Assembly: GCF_037975245.1 (NCBI RefSeq)
Contig: NC_092568.1
Location: 3,627,001-3,691,000 of the forward strand
Origin: Apostichopus japonicus
Taxonomy: Eukaryota > Echinodermata > Holothuroidea > Aspidochirotida > Stichopodidae
DNA: 64,000 nucleotides
Reading direction: 5' to 3'
How positions within the stretch are numbered: the first letter of the stretch is position 1; each line of letters begins with the position of its first letter. The translations under genes and the position numbers were made by a program. Shown one piece after another: positions 11,509-24,800 of this stretch. Below the pieces are notes generated by a model. That model saw nothing but the letters and a program-made list of their open reading frames with translations. It made no database searches and was not told where the DNA came from.

Positions 11509-14007
11509 TGAGGCCAACACATGACCACACACATACATACATGCCGACCTGACTGCATATGTTCCTTTGCTTCCAGTGAAGAACCAAACATAAATAATAA
11601 TTTCTTGGTTCTTTAAACTGGGAAATTGTAGCACATCATAGACATAGGTGCTCACACACCAGACAATTGACCTTTGACATATTACGTGGAATATGCAAAG
11701 ACAATATTATAGCACTGAAACTGGTGGATTTCGACTCTCAGAAGCCACAGTATTTACAAATTAGCTTCAACTACCAACGATGCTGTTCGGGATAATGTTG
11801 CACTTCGAAAATAACTTTTAGAATAAGTATCGGAATTTTTCATGACTGTACCTTCAGTAAATATGGTTGTGAAATGACAAACTTGTAGCACTTAGAGATA
11901 TATACATATTGTGAGTAAAGGTATCTCATAAATAATTCGCTGTGGTAATTCACACGTCTAATTTCTTTCAGTGTGAAATGGTTTATTTGCTTTAAAGGGA
12001 AATTAAATTTTTTACAGCACTGAAAAAGGTTTTGACTCTAGCGGGCTACCAGGCGATCTGCCCTTTCTTACAGGAGTTACTGGATAGACCAAGCCTGGGG
12101 TGGGAGTTGAACCCACCTTCTAGAAGCAAGACCATCTGTTACTGAATACTGCAACTCGTTTAATACTTTGCTGACACTGTTTGTAATATTGAACATAGAT
12201 ATGAAGATATCTGTATAAGACTAAGCAGTGAATAATTTGAACCAGAACACTGCTGGTCATAAGGTAGGTGGAAAGCTTTCTGACTTTCCATAAATAAAAC
12301 AACACAGTGATGTGTATATCACATGCGGCACATTTAACATACTATATAGTAACCCTTTGCCAAGGGGTTGTTCATACTTCCCACTGACATTTTCATGGAA
12401 AATTAAACATTTATGGTATAAGTGCTACTGGATATATGCTCCTTGTTTTTAAGCATGGTAGGATCTGCTTATCCATATTAGTCATACTACGCATATGAGA
12501 TTTCTCTGGACAACCATTAACTTTTATTCACTGATGGATACTGTAATTTTAGTCTAAGTTCTGTATGGAAATTCATAGTGGTCTTTAATAAAAAATAATA
12601 CGAACTAAATTTGGGCCAACAGAGATATTAGATACTAACCACAAGAACAATGCTAATTGTTGTTTTTGATTGACTATTAATATACTGCTATACTGTAGTG
12701 TTTGCATCGTAAATTTGAGCCTGGTGCCCTACTCAGAACCTTGTTTCGTAATGTAAACAAATTCACGGCTAACTATATTATGTTTTAGTCATATACTCTT
12801 TACCTAGACTAATAATAATATCAGCATTTAATTTATATTACACAGCCTAGTGAGAATAGGCCTAGGTCTAGGCTAATGTCACTTTATTAATAGCGAAAAT
12901 TAGTTAGGCTAGGCCTAGACGTAAGTTGGAGTTTGGGACTACTTGTGCACACAGCTAGGTCTACCGCAACTTAGACATATGTTTGATGTGCAATTTCACC
13001 GTATTCAATTGTCAGAGGTGACTTGTTTTGGCTATAATTTTATGATTTTGAGCCGCTTCCGTGGTATCACATTTAAGACTTCGAGTTCGACGGTAAGATA
13101 CGTGATGTTGAATGCTCACCAGCTGATCACTGTACAAATGGATAGTTGTGGCCAATGTATGATGACGTCGAAGTAAAATAGCTGTACATAATGATCAGAA
13201 TGTGCCGTAAAAGTTGACTTGAAATGAACGTATTTTAAAAATAGACAGTCGAATGATGAAAAACACTACATTGCACAATGTTTAAACCATTTAGTTTAGA
13301 AGGAAGGAAAGATTTGGGGCCGATTCACTTGTCGCATGTTCTATTGCTGTTGGGGCACATAAGAAATAAATATACATTCCGTGTGAGCCGGAACGGCCTT
13401 GTTCGTTGTGAAAGTTTTGATGATAAGGGGGGCATATTTTACGAAATCATATAGCGCATATAGAAGGGTCGTTGTTAAAGATGTTAAATTAATTCAAATA
13501 TATACAGATACGAAGAATAACAAAACTTTTAACTTTTAAAACTGTGTAAACTATGAAATTATGTGTAGAGAAACATACGTAATGTTTCTTTTAAAAGGTT
13601 TCATGAAATAATTTGACAAAGTTTTCCTTGATTTGAAACCGGAATTGTTAAAAACGATAATTTTTTACCGAATTTGCGTGAAAGAAGTACAATCAAAGTC
13701 GAAAATATACAGTTGAAATGTGTTTTGGCAACGATGAAATCCTTATGTGTGAATTAACCAAAAGTACCAACAAGTTCCCAGAGTATTAGATACTCTCTAC
13801 GGCGAAAAACCATCAAAAGGGCCACATTCTTAGACTGACTCCAAGAAATATTTTCAAGCGAGCGACATTTAAATGACATAATTTCGATCCGGTTCTGACC
13901 TTATTTGACACTCAATAACTTCAGAATGCAAACTATGTCAAACATATCTTCCTCAAAAATTGAAAAAATAACATTCTTTATTACGGTTTTTAAGCATTTT
14001 AAGAACA

Positions 14008-14049
14008 ATAAGAATAATAATAATAATAATAGTAATAATAATAATAAAG
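14008..14049. repeat. (AAT)n microsatellite
   Basis: Imperfect run of AAT triplets. Confidence 0.9.
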
Positions 14050-15039
14050 ATACCAGCCTAAACTGAATACAGAGGTACGTTTATATCATTCTTTGCTGAA
14101 GGAAACGACGGTAACCTTTAACATCAGTCAGGCTCGCAAACGCAATAATCATATGGTGTTGTCAAAACGGCAAGATCCATATCTGCAAGTTTGCTGTAAT
14201 GTATCATTTTGTTGAAAACCACGAATATTACAAAAAGATCTTAACATTTTGACGACACGTTCCAACATTTCAATACACATACGTCAATATATGGCAAAGG
14301 GATCGTCTGCAATTAGGGTCATACTGGTGCAAATAAAGCAACAACAACGGATATTTTTAGACAAATCTGTTCACGTCACGCTTCGACAGAGATATTGAAA
14401 GACAAAACCAGGCCTGAATAGTGCTTGCTTTTTACTGCTGTACCACAGGTGTTATCTCGGTATTACAGGCAGTATAGCAAGTATAGGTGCACAGTAAATC
14501 GGATAGTTAGGTCCATGTATTACAACGAGAGCATTTTACTTACAAAATGACCAATTTTGATGAGTAAAGCAGGATTATGGCTACGCCAAAGAATTTCCGA
14601 AATCGCAATTATTTTTGGAGAAAATTATCTAGCGACGAGATCAGTTCAGTAAGTACATACGACGTACAGAATATACAGATTTAAACATGGTATGTTAGCA
14701 TACAGTAACATGTGACGTCATGTGGTTTACCTTCTGTTTATCTTTTGCTAGATTTATTTGTCGTGCTACTTAGTGTATCTATACATCGGCTATTCATACT
14801 TACTATGTATAAATATGTTATATATATAACCTATGAAATAAATGAAGCCGTAGGTTAAACAGAACTTCTGGCAATATTATTTTTGGACGATTTTAACATA
14901 CGAGACCTACTGCATATGTAGAACAATCGTCCGTTTATTTCCATGGTGGAAATTCCAATTGAACTTTTGAACTGGGTTCAACTGGAATTTTCTATACGGA
15001 AATTGGCCCAAATATGAACTAGGTTGAAATGGGTGAACT

Positions 15040-15400
15040 GGGGTTCCCAACTGGTTCAACTATGTTTTACTGGGTCCAACTGGTTCAACTATGTTTTACT
15101 GGGTCTAACTGGTTCAAGTTCAACTATGTTTTACTGGGTCCAACTGGTTCAACTATATGTTTACTGGGTCTAACTGGTTCAACTATGTTTTACTGGGTCC
15201 AACTGGTTCAACTATGTTTTACTGGGTCCAACTGGTTCAACTATGTTTTACTGGGTCCAACTGGTTCAACTATGTTTTAATGGGTCAACTATGTTTTACT
15301 GGGTTCAACTGTTTTACTGGGTCAACTATGTTTTACTGGGTTCAACTGGGTGAACTATGTTTTACTGGGTTCAACTGGGTGAACTATGTTTTACTACTTA
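15040..15400. repeat. 29-bp minisatellite (left arm of foldback 2)
   Basis: About twelve copies of a 29-bp unit of the form TTCAACTATGTTTTACTGGG plus TCCAACTGG, degenerating toward 15300-15400 where shorter units occur. It reads open in several frames and so produces spurious ORFs of repeated Tyr/Trp/Gln/Leu and Cys/Phe/Thr/Gly runs. Confidence 0.92.
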
Positions 15401-15894
15401 AATTTTTAAATAGTTTGAACTGGGATTCTCAACTGGTGTTATCTACACTTATATAACACCAGACTATAAGGAGTTTTCATTTTTTAACAGTAGATCTATA
15501 CTGCATGAAAGGGTGTTAGCCACTGAAAATAAATGTTTGTTCTTGATTAGAGAACTCTGGGTTTGGTGTGATGACCAAACACAGAGCAAGACACATAAAA
15601 AATGGAGAACTCAACTGGATTGGATCAAAAGAAATTATAATTATGAATAACAAACAATGTACAGCTGATCTGGGCCCAGTCAAAGAATTAAATGAAACAA
15701 CTTACAGTCGTGAGGTGCGCACCCAAAATATAAAGAAATACACTTAATTTAAAAGTCTGATCTGCAGATCACCATGGTGAGTTGGCCTGCTGGTGACATC
15801 AAGTATTCTACGACCTCAGATCTTCCACGACATCAGATATTCTACGACATCAGTGTAGTTGAACCCAATAAATGGTATTATGAATGTCCGATCC

Positions 15895-16075
15895 CAACAA
15901 AATAGTATCCTTTAATTTATATGAAATAGTGTTCCAGGGTTTCCTTTCAGTAAAATAATGTCAATATCCTTTGTAGTAAAATAATGTCCTTTATAAGTGA
16001 TGGTGTCCTGGAATATCCTTTATTGTAAAATAATATCCTGTCAGTTTGATATCACAACTTCCATAAAATAATAAG
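15895..16075. repeat. Degenerate AT-rich repeat inside foldback 2
   Basis: Several diverged copies of a ~35-bp word containing TAAAATAATGTCCTTT. No coding potential recognised. Confidence 0.55.
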
Positions 16076-17429
16076 GTCTACAGTAACTTGATCTATGTAA
16101 ATTAAGGTTTAAAACAAACTACCCAAACATTAAACTATCTTTCTCTTCTTTTACAACTGCCTTGCTCAGATACTCATAGCCAACTGCCATCTCCCTATAC
16201 CCTCACAAAACTCCTTTGTTCCTAAAATATATACACACAGACCCCATTTCCTGTGAGGGCTAATTTCCAGGAAGAACAAGATAGTTGCCTAGCGACCCAG
16301 AAGAGAGTTGTTAATCAACCCTTTGCTGCCACAAGACAACATACAAATATACTGTACAAATGTATAGCCCTCTGTACAGTGAGCACTGCACAGTGCACTA
16401 ATAAACAAGTAAAACTATGGTACAAAAAACTTTATGAAAGAGCTGACCATCTTACACTGTACAAATAAAGCCTCACTTGAAATTAGATTGATAGTGTAAT
16501 CATATGTTCATAATGTTCAGTGTAGGGCATCCTCACATTTGTAGCATATAAACGTGTATGCTGTACACTTCACTAATGACTTTTGCAAAGTATGTTATTA
16601 TGCCAATAGGACACTTCATGTTTGAAACAACAATCGAGGCAATTGCGTAAATTTTGAAAATTGCTATCATGTTTGCTAGTTGACGATAGCTTTCCTAAAA
16701 TCATGCGGCTAAATATAGGTGTTAACTTGAGTATAACTAGGTTAGGCCCCTATAAGCTAGGCAACTATAACGTTAGGATATGTCTAACGTTAGTAAATGT
16801 ACCATGTGGTATACCTAGTACTGGAACCGGTTTGCTAGGCCTAGCCTATACTATAGTCCTAGGTCAATATATATAAAGTTTCTGTTCAATTCAAATATTT
16901 ATGATAAAGAGCACATTTACAATCAATTATAACGTTACAAGTATGTGTCAATAATATAAAGATACTGCAAGATCACAACGGAGGGTACTGAGCCTCGGTA
17001 ATAATTTAAAATTGTTGGCAAAATCGGTTAAAAATGCGATTATTCTGCGAAGCTTCTGTTGGCGTGTGTGGTTTGCGGATTCGGAATTTATAAATTTAGC
17101 GCTAACGCAAGACAAATGTCAAAGTTCAAATTTAGTCGGATCATACTATATTGCACCAATATTTTGCCTACCAATTGTTCAAATCGACGAACAAAGTATA
17201 ACATAATTTTTTCAAATATATTATATAGTAAATATTTCATATTTTTAATCATTGCGGTACAAAAATGTAATCGTTTAATAATAACTGTGATAAATATGAC
17301 AAAGATTTATTTTACACCCCTCATAAGTTGGCTAATTTAGCATTTTCAATATATTACGATACGGTTACTGCTTACGAACTTACATTATAATATTCTTGAT
17401 AAGTACGCCTAAAATAAAAGCAGTCAACA

Positions 17430-17890
17430 TAGTCCAAACCCAGTTGGGCCAGTGTGAAACCTAGTTCAACCCCAACAGGGCAAGTTCACCAGTAAACATA
17501 GTTCAAACCCAGTTGGGCTTGTGCAAACCAGTGAAACCTAGTTAAACCCCAGCTGGGTCAGTTCACCAGCCAATAGTCCAAACCCAGTTGGGCCAGTGCA
17601 AAACCAGTTGAAACCTAGTTCAACCCCAACAGGGCAAGTTCACCAGTCAACATAGTTCAAACCCAGTTGGGCTAGTGCAAAAACCAGTGAAACCTAGTTG
17701 AAGCCCAACTGGATCAGTTCAAACATAGTTCAAACTCAGTTGAGCCTGAACAAACCCAGTTGAACATTGTGTAAACCCAGTTGAACCTAGCTCATGTACA
17801 GCATAGCCCAGTTGGAACCCAGTAAGACCCAGTTAAACACAGTTAAAAACCAGTTAAACATAGTAGGCCCTAGTAGAACCTAGTTGATTT
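17430..17890. repeat. Diverged minisatellite (right arm of foldback 2)
   Basis: Repeats of CAAACCCAGTTGGGC, AACCTAGTTCAACCCC and related words. The reverse complement resembles the 15040-15400 array. A higher-order period near 140 bp is visible at the left end (similar blocks at 17437 and 17579). Confidence 0.8.
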
Positions 17891-18198
17891 TTTAACTGGG
17901 TTCTACTGGAATTTCTACCAGGTTTACTTCATATACAACTTTCAACGACTAAATTAAATACCTTGATAATAAAGTTTACAAAACGATCGAATATTATGAT
18001 CTTAAAAAAGTGCTTGGAATACTTTAAACTTAGAATTGGTTGGTATAAAGATATTTTGCCATTATTTCCATTCAGTGATAGGTCAAACACATAAGCCACC
18101 ACAATTTGTAAAATTAACTATTTACGAAATAAAACAACCCTTGGTATAATCGTCCCTCAATCCCTTTCCCTAACTGATCTTGCCAATCAAGTTATATA

Positions 18199-18615
18199 AA
18201 TAACTGTATTAATCAACGAGTTAAAGCTATAGCTATCCTTGGAATATTTCCTTAACAAGTGAACACATTATTGATACAAACTTGTTATGGTATTTCTTTT
18301 ACCCCAGTGCTCAAGCTGAATAAAATAGCTGGAGTAAGCCGAAAAGTGTAGAACCGTTCGATAATATATATGAACAGAGCTTACGTGAAAAGACACACTA
18401 AAATATGAATAACTGTATTTATCAACGAGTTAAAGCTATAGCTATCCTTGGAATATTTCCTCAACAAGTGAACACATTATTGATACAAACTTGTTATGGT
18501 ATTTCTTTTACCCCAGTGCTCAATCTGAATACAATAGCTGGAGTAAGCCGGAAAGTGTAGAACCGTTTGATAATATATATGAACATAGCTTACGTGAAAA
18601 GACACACTAAAATAG
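18199..18615. repeat. Tandem duplication, ~208-bp unit x2
   Basis: The sequence from AATAACTGTATT to the ACACACTAAAAT motif occurs twice head to tail (about 18199-18406 and 18407-18615) with few differences, just upstream of the calmodulin-like exon 2. Confidence 0.9.
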
Positions 18616-18814
18616 ATCAGTGACACTATGAAACGTTGACTCACTATAAGTATCCCACCTTGACCAACATTGACCCACCTTTGCTTCTGTCATCCCCATT
18701 TGCCCTCACAACACCCTCTGTCTAGAGGTAGTTTTAGACCTTTGTTTACATCACTGACTATTAATGCATTAACATAAACATTAATGTATTTTTACATCAA
18801 TTTATCGATAACAG

Positions 18815-18845
18815 GTCGATGAGCTAACACCAGAACAAAGGCATG
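18815..18845 (+). CDS. Calmodulin-like exon 2 (31 nt)
   Basis: Preceded by ACAG and followed by GTGAGT. Encodes ten residues ([10 protein letters not shown]) and one base of the Glu that begins EFKEAF. Its length equals the classical calmodulin exon 2. Its phase-0 start implies an intron directly after the initiator ATG, as in calmodulin. Confidence 0.82.
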
Positions 18846-21800
18846 GTGAGTAAGTCGCATGGTGTTCGTTTGGTGCAAGGTGCAATTGTGTTACACCTTT
18901 CATAGTTTCCTGGGTCTAACTAACAAAGAATTTTCCTTTTCCTTTTTGTACGTCATGTACCTACTGGTTATATAATTTGATTTCTTCTGCTCCTGTGTAT
19001 TAAGACAAACGGAACAATTTGCTGCCATATTTGATAACGTCAACACTGACATGAAAACATTCACAGTTTGTTGAACTTCGTTCACCATCAAATACAATAC
19101 TTTAGTCATAGACTTGATACATGCGAACTACTCACGTCGAACATTGAACCTAGTTCACAAGGTCATTCAGCTTTAGACAATAAATAATCCTACCATAGAA
19201 ATCTGACGGAAGTCTTCACATGATCAATCGAACTTTATCTCACGATTAATGCGGAAAAATAAGAGCAAATCAGAATATTTAAATTGACTTTAGAACTACA
19301 GCTACGAACAGGCAAACCTGCACGCATGATAAGTAACGAAGTATGAGTTGTTAACTCCGAATTCTCGGAGTTTAAAATAAAATAAATATAGTAACAGTAA
19401 GAAATAGTCTACGTATGTGCAAGTCTTTTATAAACTCCGAGTATAGCAAAAACAAAACCACCCATCTCCATCCAACATGCCTTTCTTCCCGTTTTGGGGG
19501 TGTTCTTTGCCTTAGCATGATCTGAATTCGTCAGAATCATAAGAATAAAGAAGTAAACTAAGTATTAACTCTTGTCATTGAAAACGTTTTAAATATGTCA
19601 TATCTTTATTGATTAAGGAAACATGTAATTCCGAGCTGGACTGGGTATTTGGGTGGAGGAGGGGAGGTTTCGCGACTCAAGTTCTTCTTTACCATGACGA
19701 CTATACCTGTTTGCTTTGATATCCAGAGTTCAAGGAAGCCTTCCTTCTATTTGACCAAGACAAAGATGGCGTCATCAGTGCCAATGAACTAGAAAAGGTG
19801 ATGAAGTTGCTGAAACAAGATACGAGTGAGGAGGAAATCAGAGAAATGTTTGACGAGGCTGACACTGATGGTATAAAAACCATAGACTGCGATAGAAACA
19901 AATTCTTTGAGTTTTATTTATCCAATGAACACGATTATAGTGTTGTTGAATATCGGGCATTCTTTCCCAATAACACGCTGGTAGGGTTGGAGCACGAATG
20001 CGACTGTGAGGGAGCATTTGTTCATTTTGTAAATTTATTCTTTAAGTGAGTATGTGAGAAACTGACAAATTCTTCACATATATTTATAAATTCTAAAATT
20101 TTACAGTTACATCCTATAAAACTATTTCATAAACTATTGGAGCACGAATATATATGTGCATCTAGATTCCAAATGATAACTTTGGAGAACGATGGGTACA
20201 TTTTGTTCCATTCTGCTAAGACTTTGGTTAACGTTACGTCACATCCTTAAATTAATGGACGTTAAATATGCAGTAACCACAATTGTGTCGTTTCCTTCAA
20301 ATTTCTTTCCATAGTACCGTATGTGTCCCCGATGTCTCTAATAATCACTTTAATGACAGCTCTATAGTTTTTGACAGTTCTTGATTGCGACCGGTACGTG
20401 TCATAGCTTGAAAACAGTATCTCACACATTTGTTTCAAAAGGAAATGGAGCTATCGATTTCAAAGAGTTTCTCACGATGATGGCGAACAAGATGTCAAAA
20501 CATAGTATTGACGATGGGATGAAACAAGCCTTCAAAGTCTTTGAGACTGATATTAAAGGCCACGTAAGGTAAGAGCTGGAGTTTATTTGACTTTTGCTAA
20601 CACCGAAAAACAAATAAAATGATGAAATTGTTTCGAGGATATTGCCTGACACTTAAACAAAATAATGCATATATAATTTGTACAATTATTTACATGATCA
20701 CTTTTTCATTTTCATCATTTGCGGTCCTATCTGCGTGACACTTATTTACACGTCTTCGTGTTACTTCAGAAGATCATTTGTTTCACTAATTCTAATATCC
20801 GAAATCTTCACATTTGCATGTATTACCCACAGTGCCGACGACTCAATACATATAGGCTAAGGGAAGAAATGTTGTTAATTTCGGTAACAATATTCAAAGT
20901 GTAACGGCATATTGCTCTACATACGTAATTCGACTGCACTTATAGGTACAAGATTCATGAAGCGATATTGCTTATCTCATTTTATCTTTATTTTCGCTTG
21001 GCAACCATCTTAACTTTCAAAATTAAAATCCTGTTAACAAAAAAACATCAAATGCGTTCCATAAATTTAACATTAAATGAAATACAAACGTTATTAAATT
21101 AATCATTCAAGTCCAATAAATGATACTACGGTAGCCAGTACCTTTCCGAAATAATTACCTTCATATTTTCCTTTGAACTATATTCGTTAATGTTAAAATA
21201 ATCTTTAAAATACTTACGCAAACTAAACACATATGGAATGACTTTAAATTGCTAGCATTTAAATATATGTTCCTTTACCAAAATTATTCAAGGTTAGCTA
21301 CCTGGTCACAACCCCCCCCCCCCCCAACACACACACAAAAAAAGGTTTATTTTAATGTTTGCGCAAATAAACAAACGCTGTGAATATAATTACAAAGTAC
21401 AGATGTAAACTTGCAATAAAATGAAAATGTGTTATATTTTCTCGATTTCATTGTGGCAAAATGTACAGTTCACGGTAATGGCGTTTATAAAACAAATATA
21501 GGATTAATTATATGGAGAATAATATACTGAAACCATCTAATTTGAACGTCAGTAGAACAACGGAAAGGAATGGAGTATAATATCTAGCCCACGATGATTG
21601 CGATATATCCAGAGATTTTCCAGAGATTGTTTTTCGAACTTGGGTTGCTATAAGAGGTTACTATAAACAGATTTACACGCTAAATAATTACGGTGTAACA
21701 TCATATTACTTAATCCTATATACCGGGGTTGGGAATGCTATGGTGTAGATTATTAAAAAAGTTACTCCATGACGTCGTAATATAGTTAATAAGCCAATGG

Positions 21801-24800
21801 TATTCAAGAAAATGATTATTAATGCCCAAAATACTAACCATATGGTATTAGATGTAGAAAGTACCCTTTTCTTATCAATTAGCTCGTTTACAAAGACGAT
21901 GCTCTTTCTGAACCAATGAGAGTAAGAGCGGGTTGATTGACTACTAAAATTATTATTCCACAACGACTGACTCAGAATTAATGTGTCATTTTTCCTTTTC
22001 CCCGAGTGAAATTCCCTATTTACAAAAATATTGGGCTGAGGCTAACACATCTTTCCAAAATTCATTCTACTCAAGTTAATTTTCATGCCTATTAACATCA
22101 TTCCCATATACTTAAATATTCAATGTATATTCATAAATAACAGGAAACAAGTCCCTGACTACCGCTTTTTAACGTACGTGCAAAACATGCAACTTTAAGT
22201 GCAACGCAGTGTATGGATACGTCAATCATTCTTAATACCACCTTCAGAATAATCTTGAATAATATAGATTCGACTTTACACGATCTGGTTTCGGTCTCCA
22301 AACAAATCGAAAAATACAAGTTACTAATAAACAACATTTATCTTTAAGTGCAACGCAATGTATAGCTATGTCAATCATTTTTAATACCACCTATCTTGAA
22401 TAATATAGTTTCGACTTCCACGATCTGGTTTCTGTCTCTAAACAAATCGATAAACACAAATAACTAATACAAAATATGTACCTTTAAGTGCAACGCAATG
22501 TATGGCTATGTCAATCATTTTTAATACCACCTTCCAGAATAATCTTGAATAATAAAGTTTCGACTTAAAGGATCTGTTTTTTAACCGTCATACTAGCGAT
22601 GTCAATGTTGAAGGTAATGCCTAGGATGTAAAATCCTCTCCAAAACCCAATAAATATCGTTCAAAAACATTTAAAAACCAGTCAATGTTCCTGCTCCCAC
22701 TAACATGGACTTACTAATATTCATTTTTAAACCTGAAAATTCCACGAAAAAAGTGATTGAGTAAATTGCGAAAACATCGTTCGTTCGCTTCGCCAAAGAA
22801 CCTGGTGTCATCAGCATAAGGAGTCATTTTATATTCTCTTCCACCGATATCAATACCTCGAATGGAATCATCATTGTTTATTAATACATTCAATAGCTGA
22901 GTACATAATTAAAAAATATATGGGGATAGTGGTTCGCCTTGCCGGCATCCTCTTTCAACAGGAAATTATTGTGATGGAAACCATTGACGAGGACAAAAAA
23001 AGGGAGCACAGTTATAAAAAATTTCAAAACATTTAGAGATATGTTTTTGAATCGTTTTAAAAGTATGTTTTCACGTCTATATTTCTAGTGCTGACGACAT
23101 TCGACATGTCATGAAGACGTATGGTGATACTCTACCCACCGAGGATGTTGAAGAAATGCTGAGAGTTGCTGGGGTAGATGGAGATGGAAATATTGATTAC
23201 ATGGGTAATTAATTGATTTTTCTCAATACAAATTAAAATGACTTAAAGGAATATATAGTAGCTAACGTCATGTAAATCGCTTGTAAGTCAACTTGGAGAT
23301 CGCAGTCGGCATCGAAGGTCTACCATCAAGTTGTGAAATCCCTCAAAATAAGGATGAACAATTATCTATATAGTTAACCCAAGTATACACTATCCGGTAT
23401 ATAGCTCCCGAATGTTTTCTTTACTTGAGTGTATTAATATTGCCCTTAAAAGTACAAGTACTGTGAATTATGAAAAAGAATTAACAAATGTGTCTTATAG
23501 TTGCGAGTAAGAACCACGCTACATTTGTACATGGTAAAATAAGATGAAGGACGAAAGATTTAGACTATTAATAGTGTCTAATTACACCCCCATTTTATTT
23601 TGAAGTTACGTCATGAAACTAGAATATATTATTCTTTATCAAATTTCTCACGGACCCCGGGACCCGGATTATAATTCCGGATAATCCAAGAATAACTGCA
23701 TAGGTGAGAAAGGATTAGTATTATTACTCGTTCGAATAAATATTGCAAAATGTTCACAATTATTATGTCCGAGGAGTTTTCTGCTTGCACTTTCGTTTAG
23801 AACCTGATACCACCTGATGTCCAATGAATACATTGCTTATTGATTGAAAAGTAATAATAATAATACGATTCTGATATCTTCATCACACATCAAAAAGCTA
23901 ATTGTAAGTAACAATTAACGATGGTGATTTCGTTGGTACATAAAATTGGATATTTAACAAACTCGCCTACACATGATGAAGTGTTTCATTAGCTTCTACA
24001 TCCCAGTTATTAGTGTGTATTGTGTTCATTTACCACAGATTCTTTCAAGTTCTTTCAAGTCAACAGATCAAACAACATCTTTATATAAAATCGCAATCAG
24101 CTTGCAGTCTGAAACTAAAGACAATCCAAGATTAACTTCCATTAGATCTCGTGATAACTAACAACCGTCCACACCACATTATTGCTTATTCATGGCTAAC
24201 GTTTAAAAAAAATATACGAATATCAGGAAGTGATTCTTGAAACTGATTTATATTTCACAATGCAAACGATACACTGCGTGGTATTGAACTAACGAACTTG
24301 GAAGTTCGTACATGCGCCATATAACCGCAATAAAATGACGGATTTGATTTCCAAGTATTATATAGCAAATGGACTCAAAGGTCAGGTTTATAACACACAG
24401 AATAAGGGACAAGTACCGGATATTTCGAGTACATCATCATTGAGTATTGCCTCCGAAGTTAACAGCCTTCCCAGTTCACTGTGTCAAATAGCACCAGTTA
24501 CATGTCATACGTAAATTACGACTTTAGACATTGCCTACATGTGTTAAATATCCGCAATATAATGACAATTTGATCTCCAAGTATTATATACCCAGCTAAT
24601 ATACTCAGGTTTATAACACACTGCATAGAGCAACCGAATGTGGGACAGACCCGACTCGGCTGGGGACAAACCCGGATATTTGGAATACATCATCGTTGAG
24701 TATTGCGTCCGAAGTTAACAGCCTTCTCAGTTCACTGTGGCATATAGTACCAGCATATCATACGTAAGGAATAACTACAACCGTTGAACCATTCTATACC

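Larger units (their letters stand above)
9650..14932. other. Long stretch without a recognisable gene
   Basis: AT-rich DNA with only short open frames. Contents noted: the inverted repeats at 10202 and 11467, a G-run at about 10843-10857, and a weak tRNA-B-box-like motif on the minus strand near 12090-12115 (possible SINE relic). A candidate ATG followed by GTATGT at 14687-14695 could be a first calmodulin-like exon, but nothing else supports it. Confidence 0.6.
14942..17921. mobile_element. Foldback transposon 2, minisatellite arms
   Basis: The termini are inverted repeats: left begins CATGGTGGAAATTCCA, right (reverse complement) begins CCTGGTAGAAATTCCA. They are flanked by a 9-bp direct repeat with one mismatch, GTTTATTTC (14933-14941) and GTTTACTTC (17922-17930). 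Inside each end is a tandem array built from ACTGGGTTCAACT-like words, in opposite orientation (15040-15400 and 17430-17890). The ~2 kb centre has no recognisable gene. Terminal repeat, inverted tandem arrays and 9-bp duplication match the foldback/TU type, which is related to Mutator-like elements. The family call is inference. Confidence 0.85.

Noticed and set aside
14687-14695. ATG followed by GTATGT as calmodulin-like exon 1
   Set aside because: Fits the expected ATG|intron layout, but such words are common and it is 4.1 kb upstream across a transposon. There is no further support.
15029-15456. 83- and 99-codon repetitive proteins
   Set aside because: A 29-bp repeat reads open in all frames; the frame periodicity is a by-product of the minisatellite.
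19798-20049. Single-exon 83-codon EF-hand protein
   Set aside because: It ignores a clear donor at 19871. Splicing to 20442 restores a canonical EF loop, while reading on gives unrelated residues.
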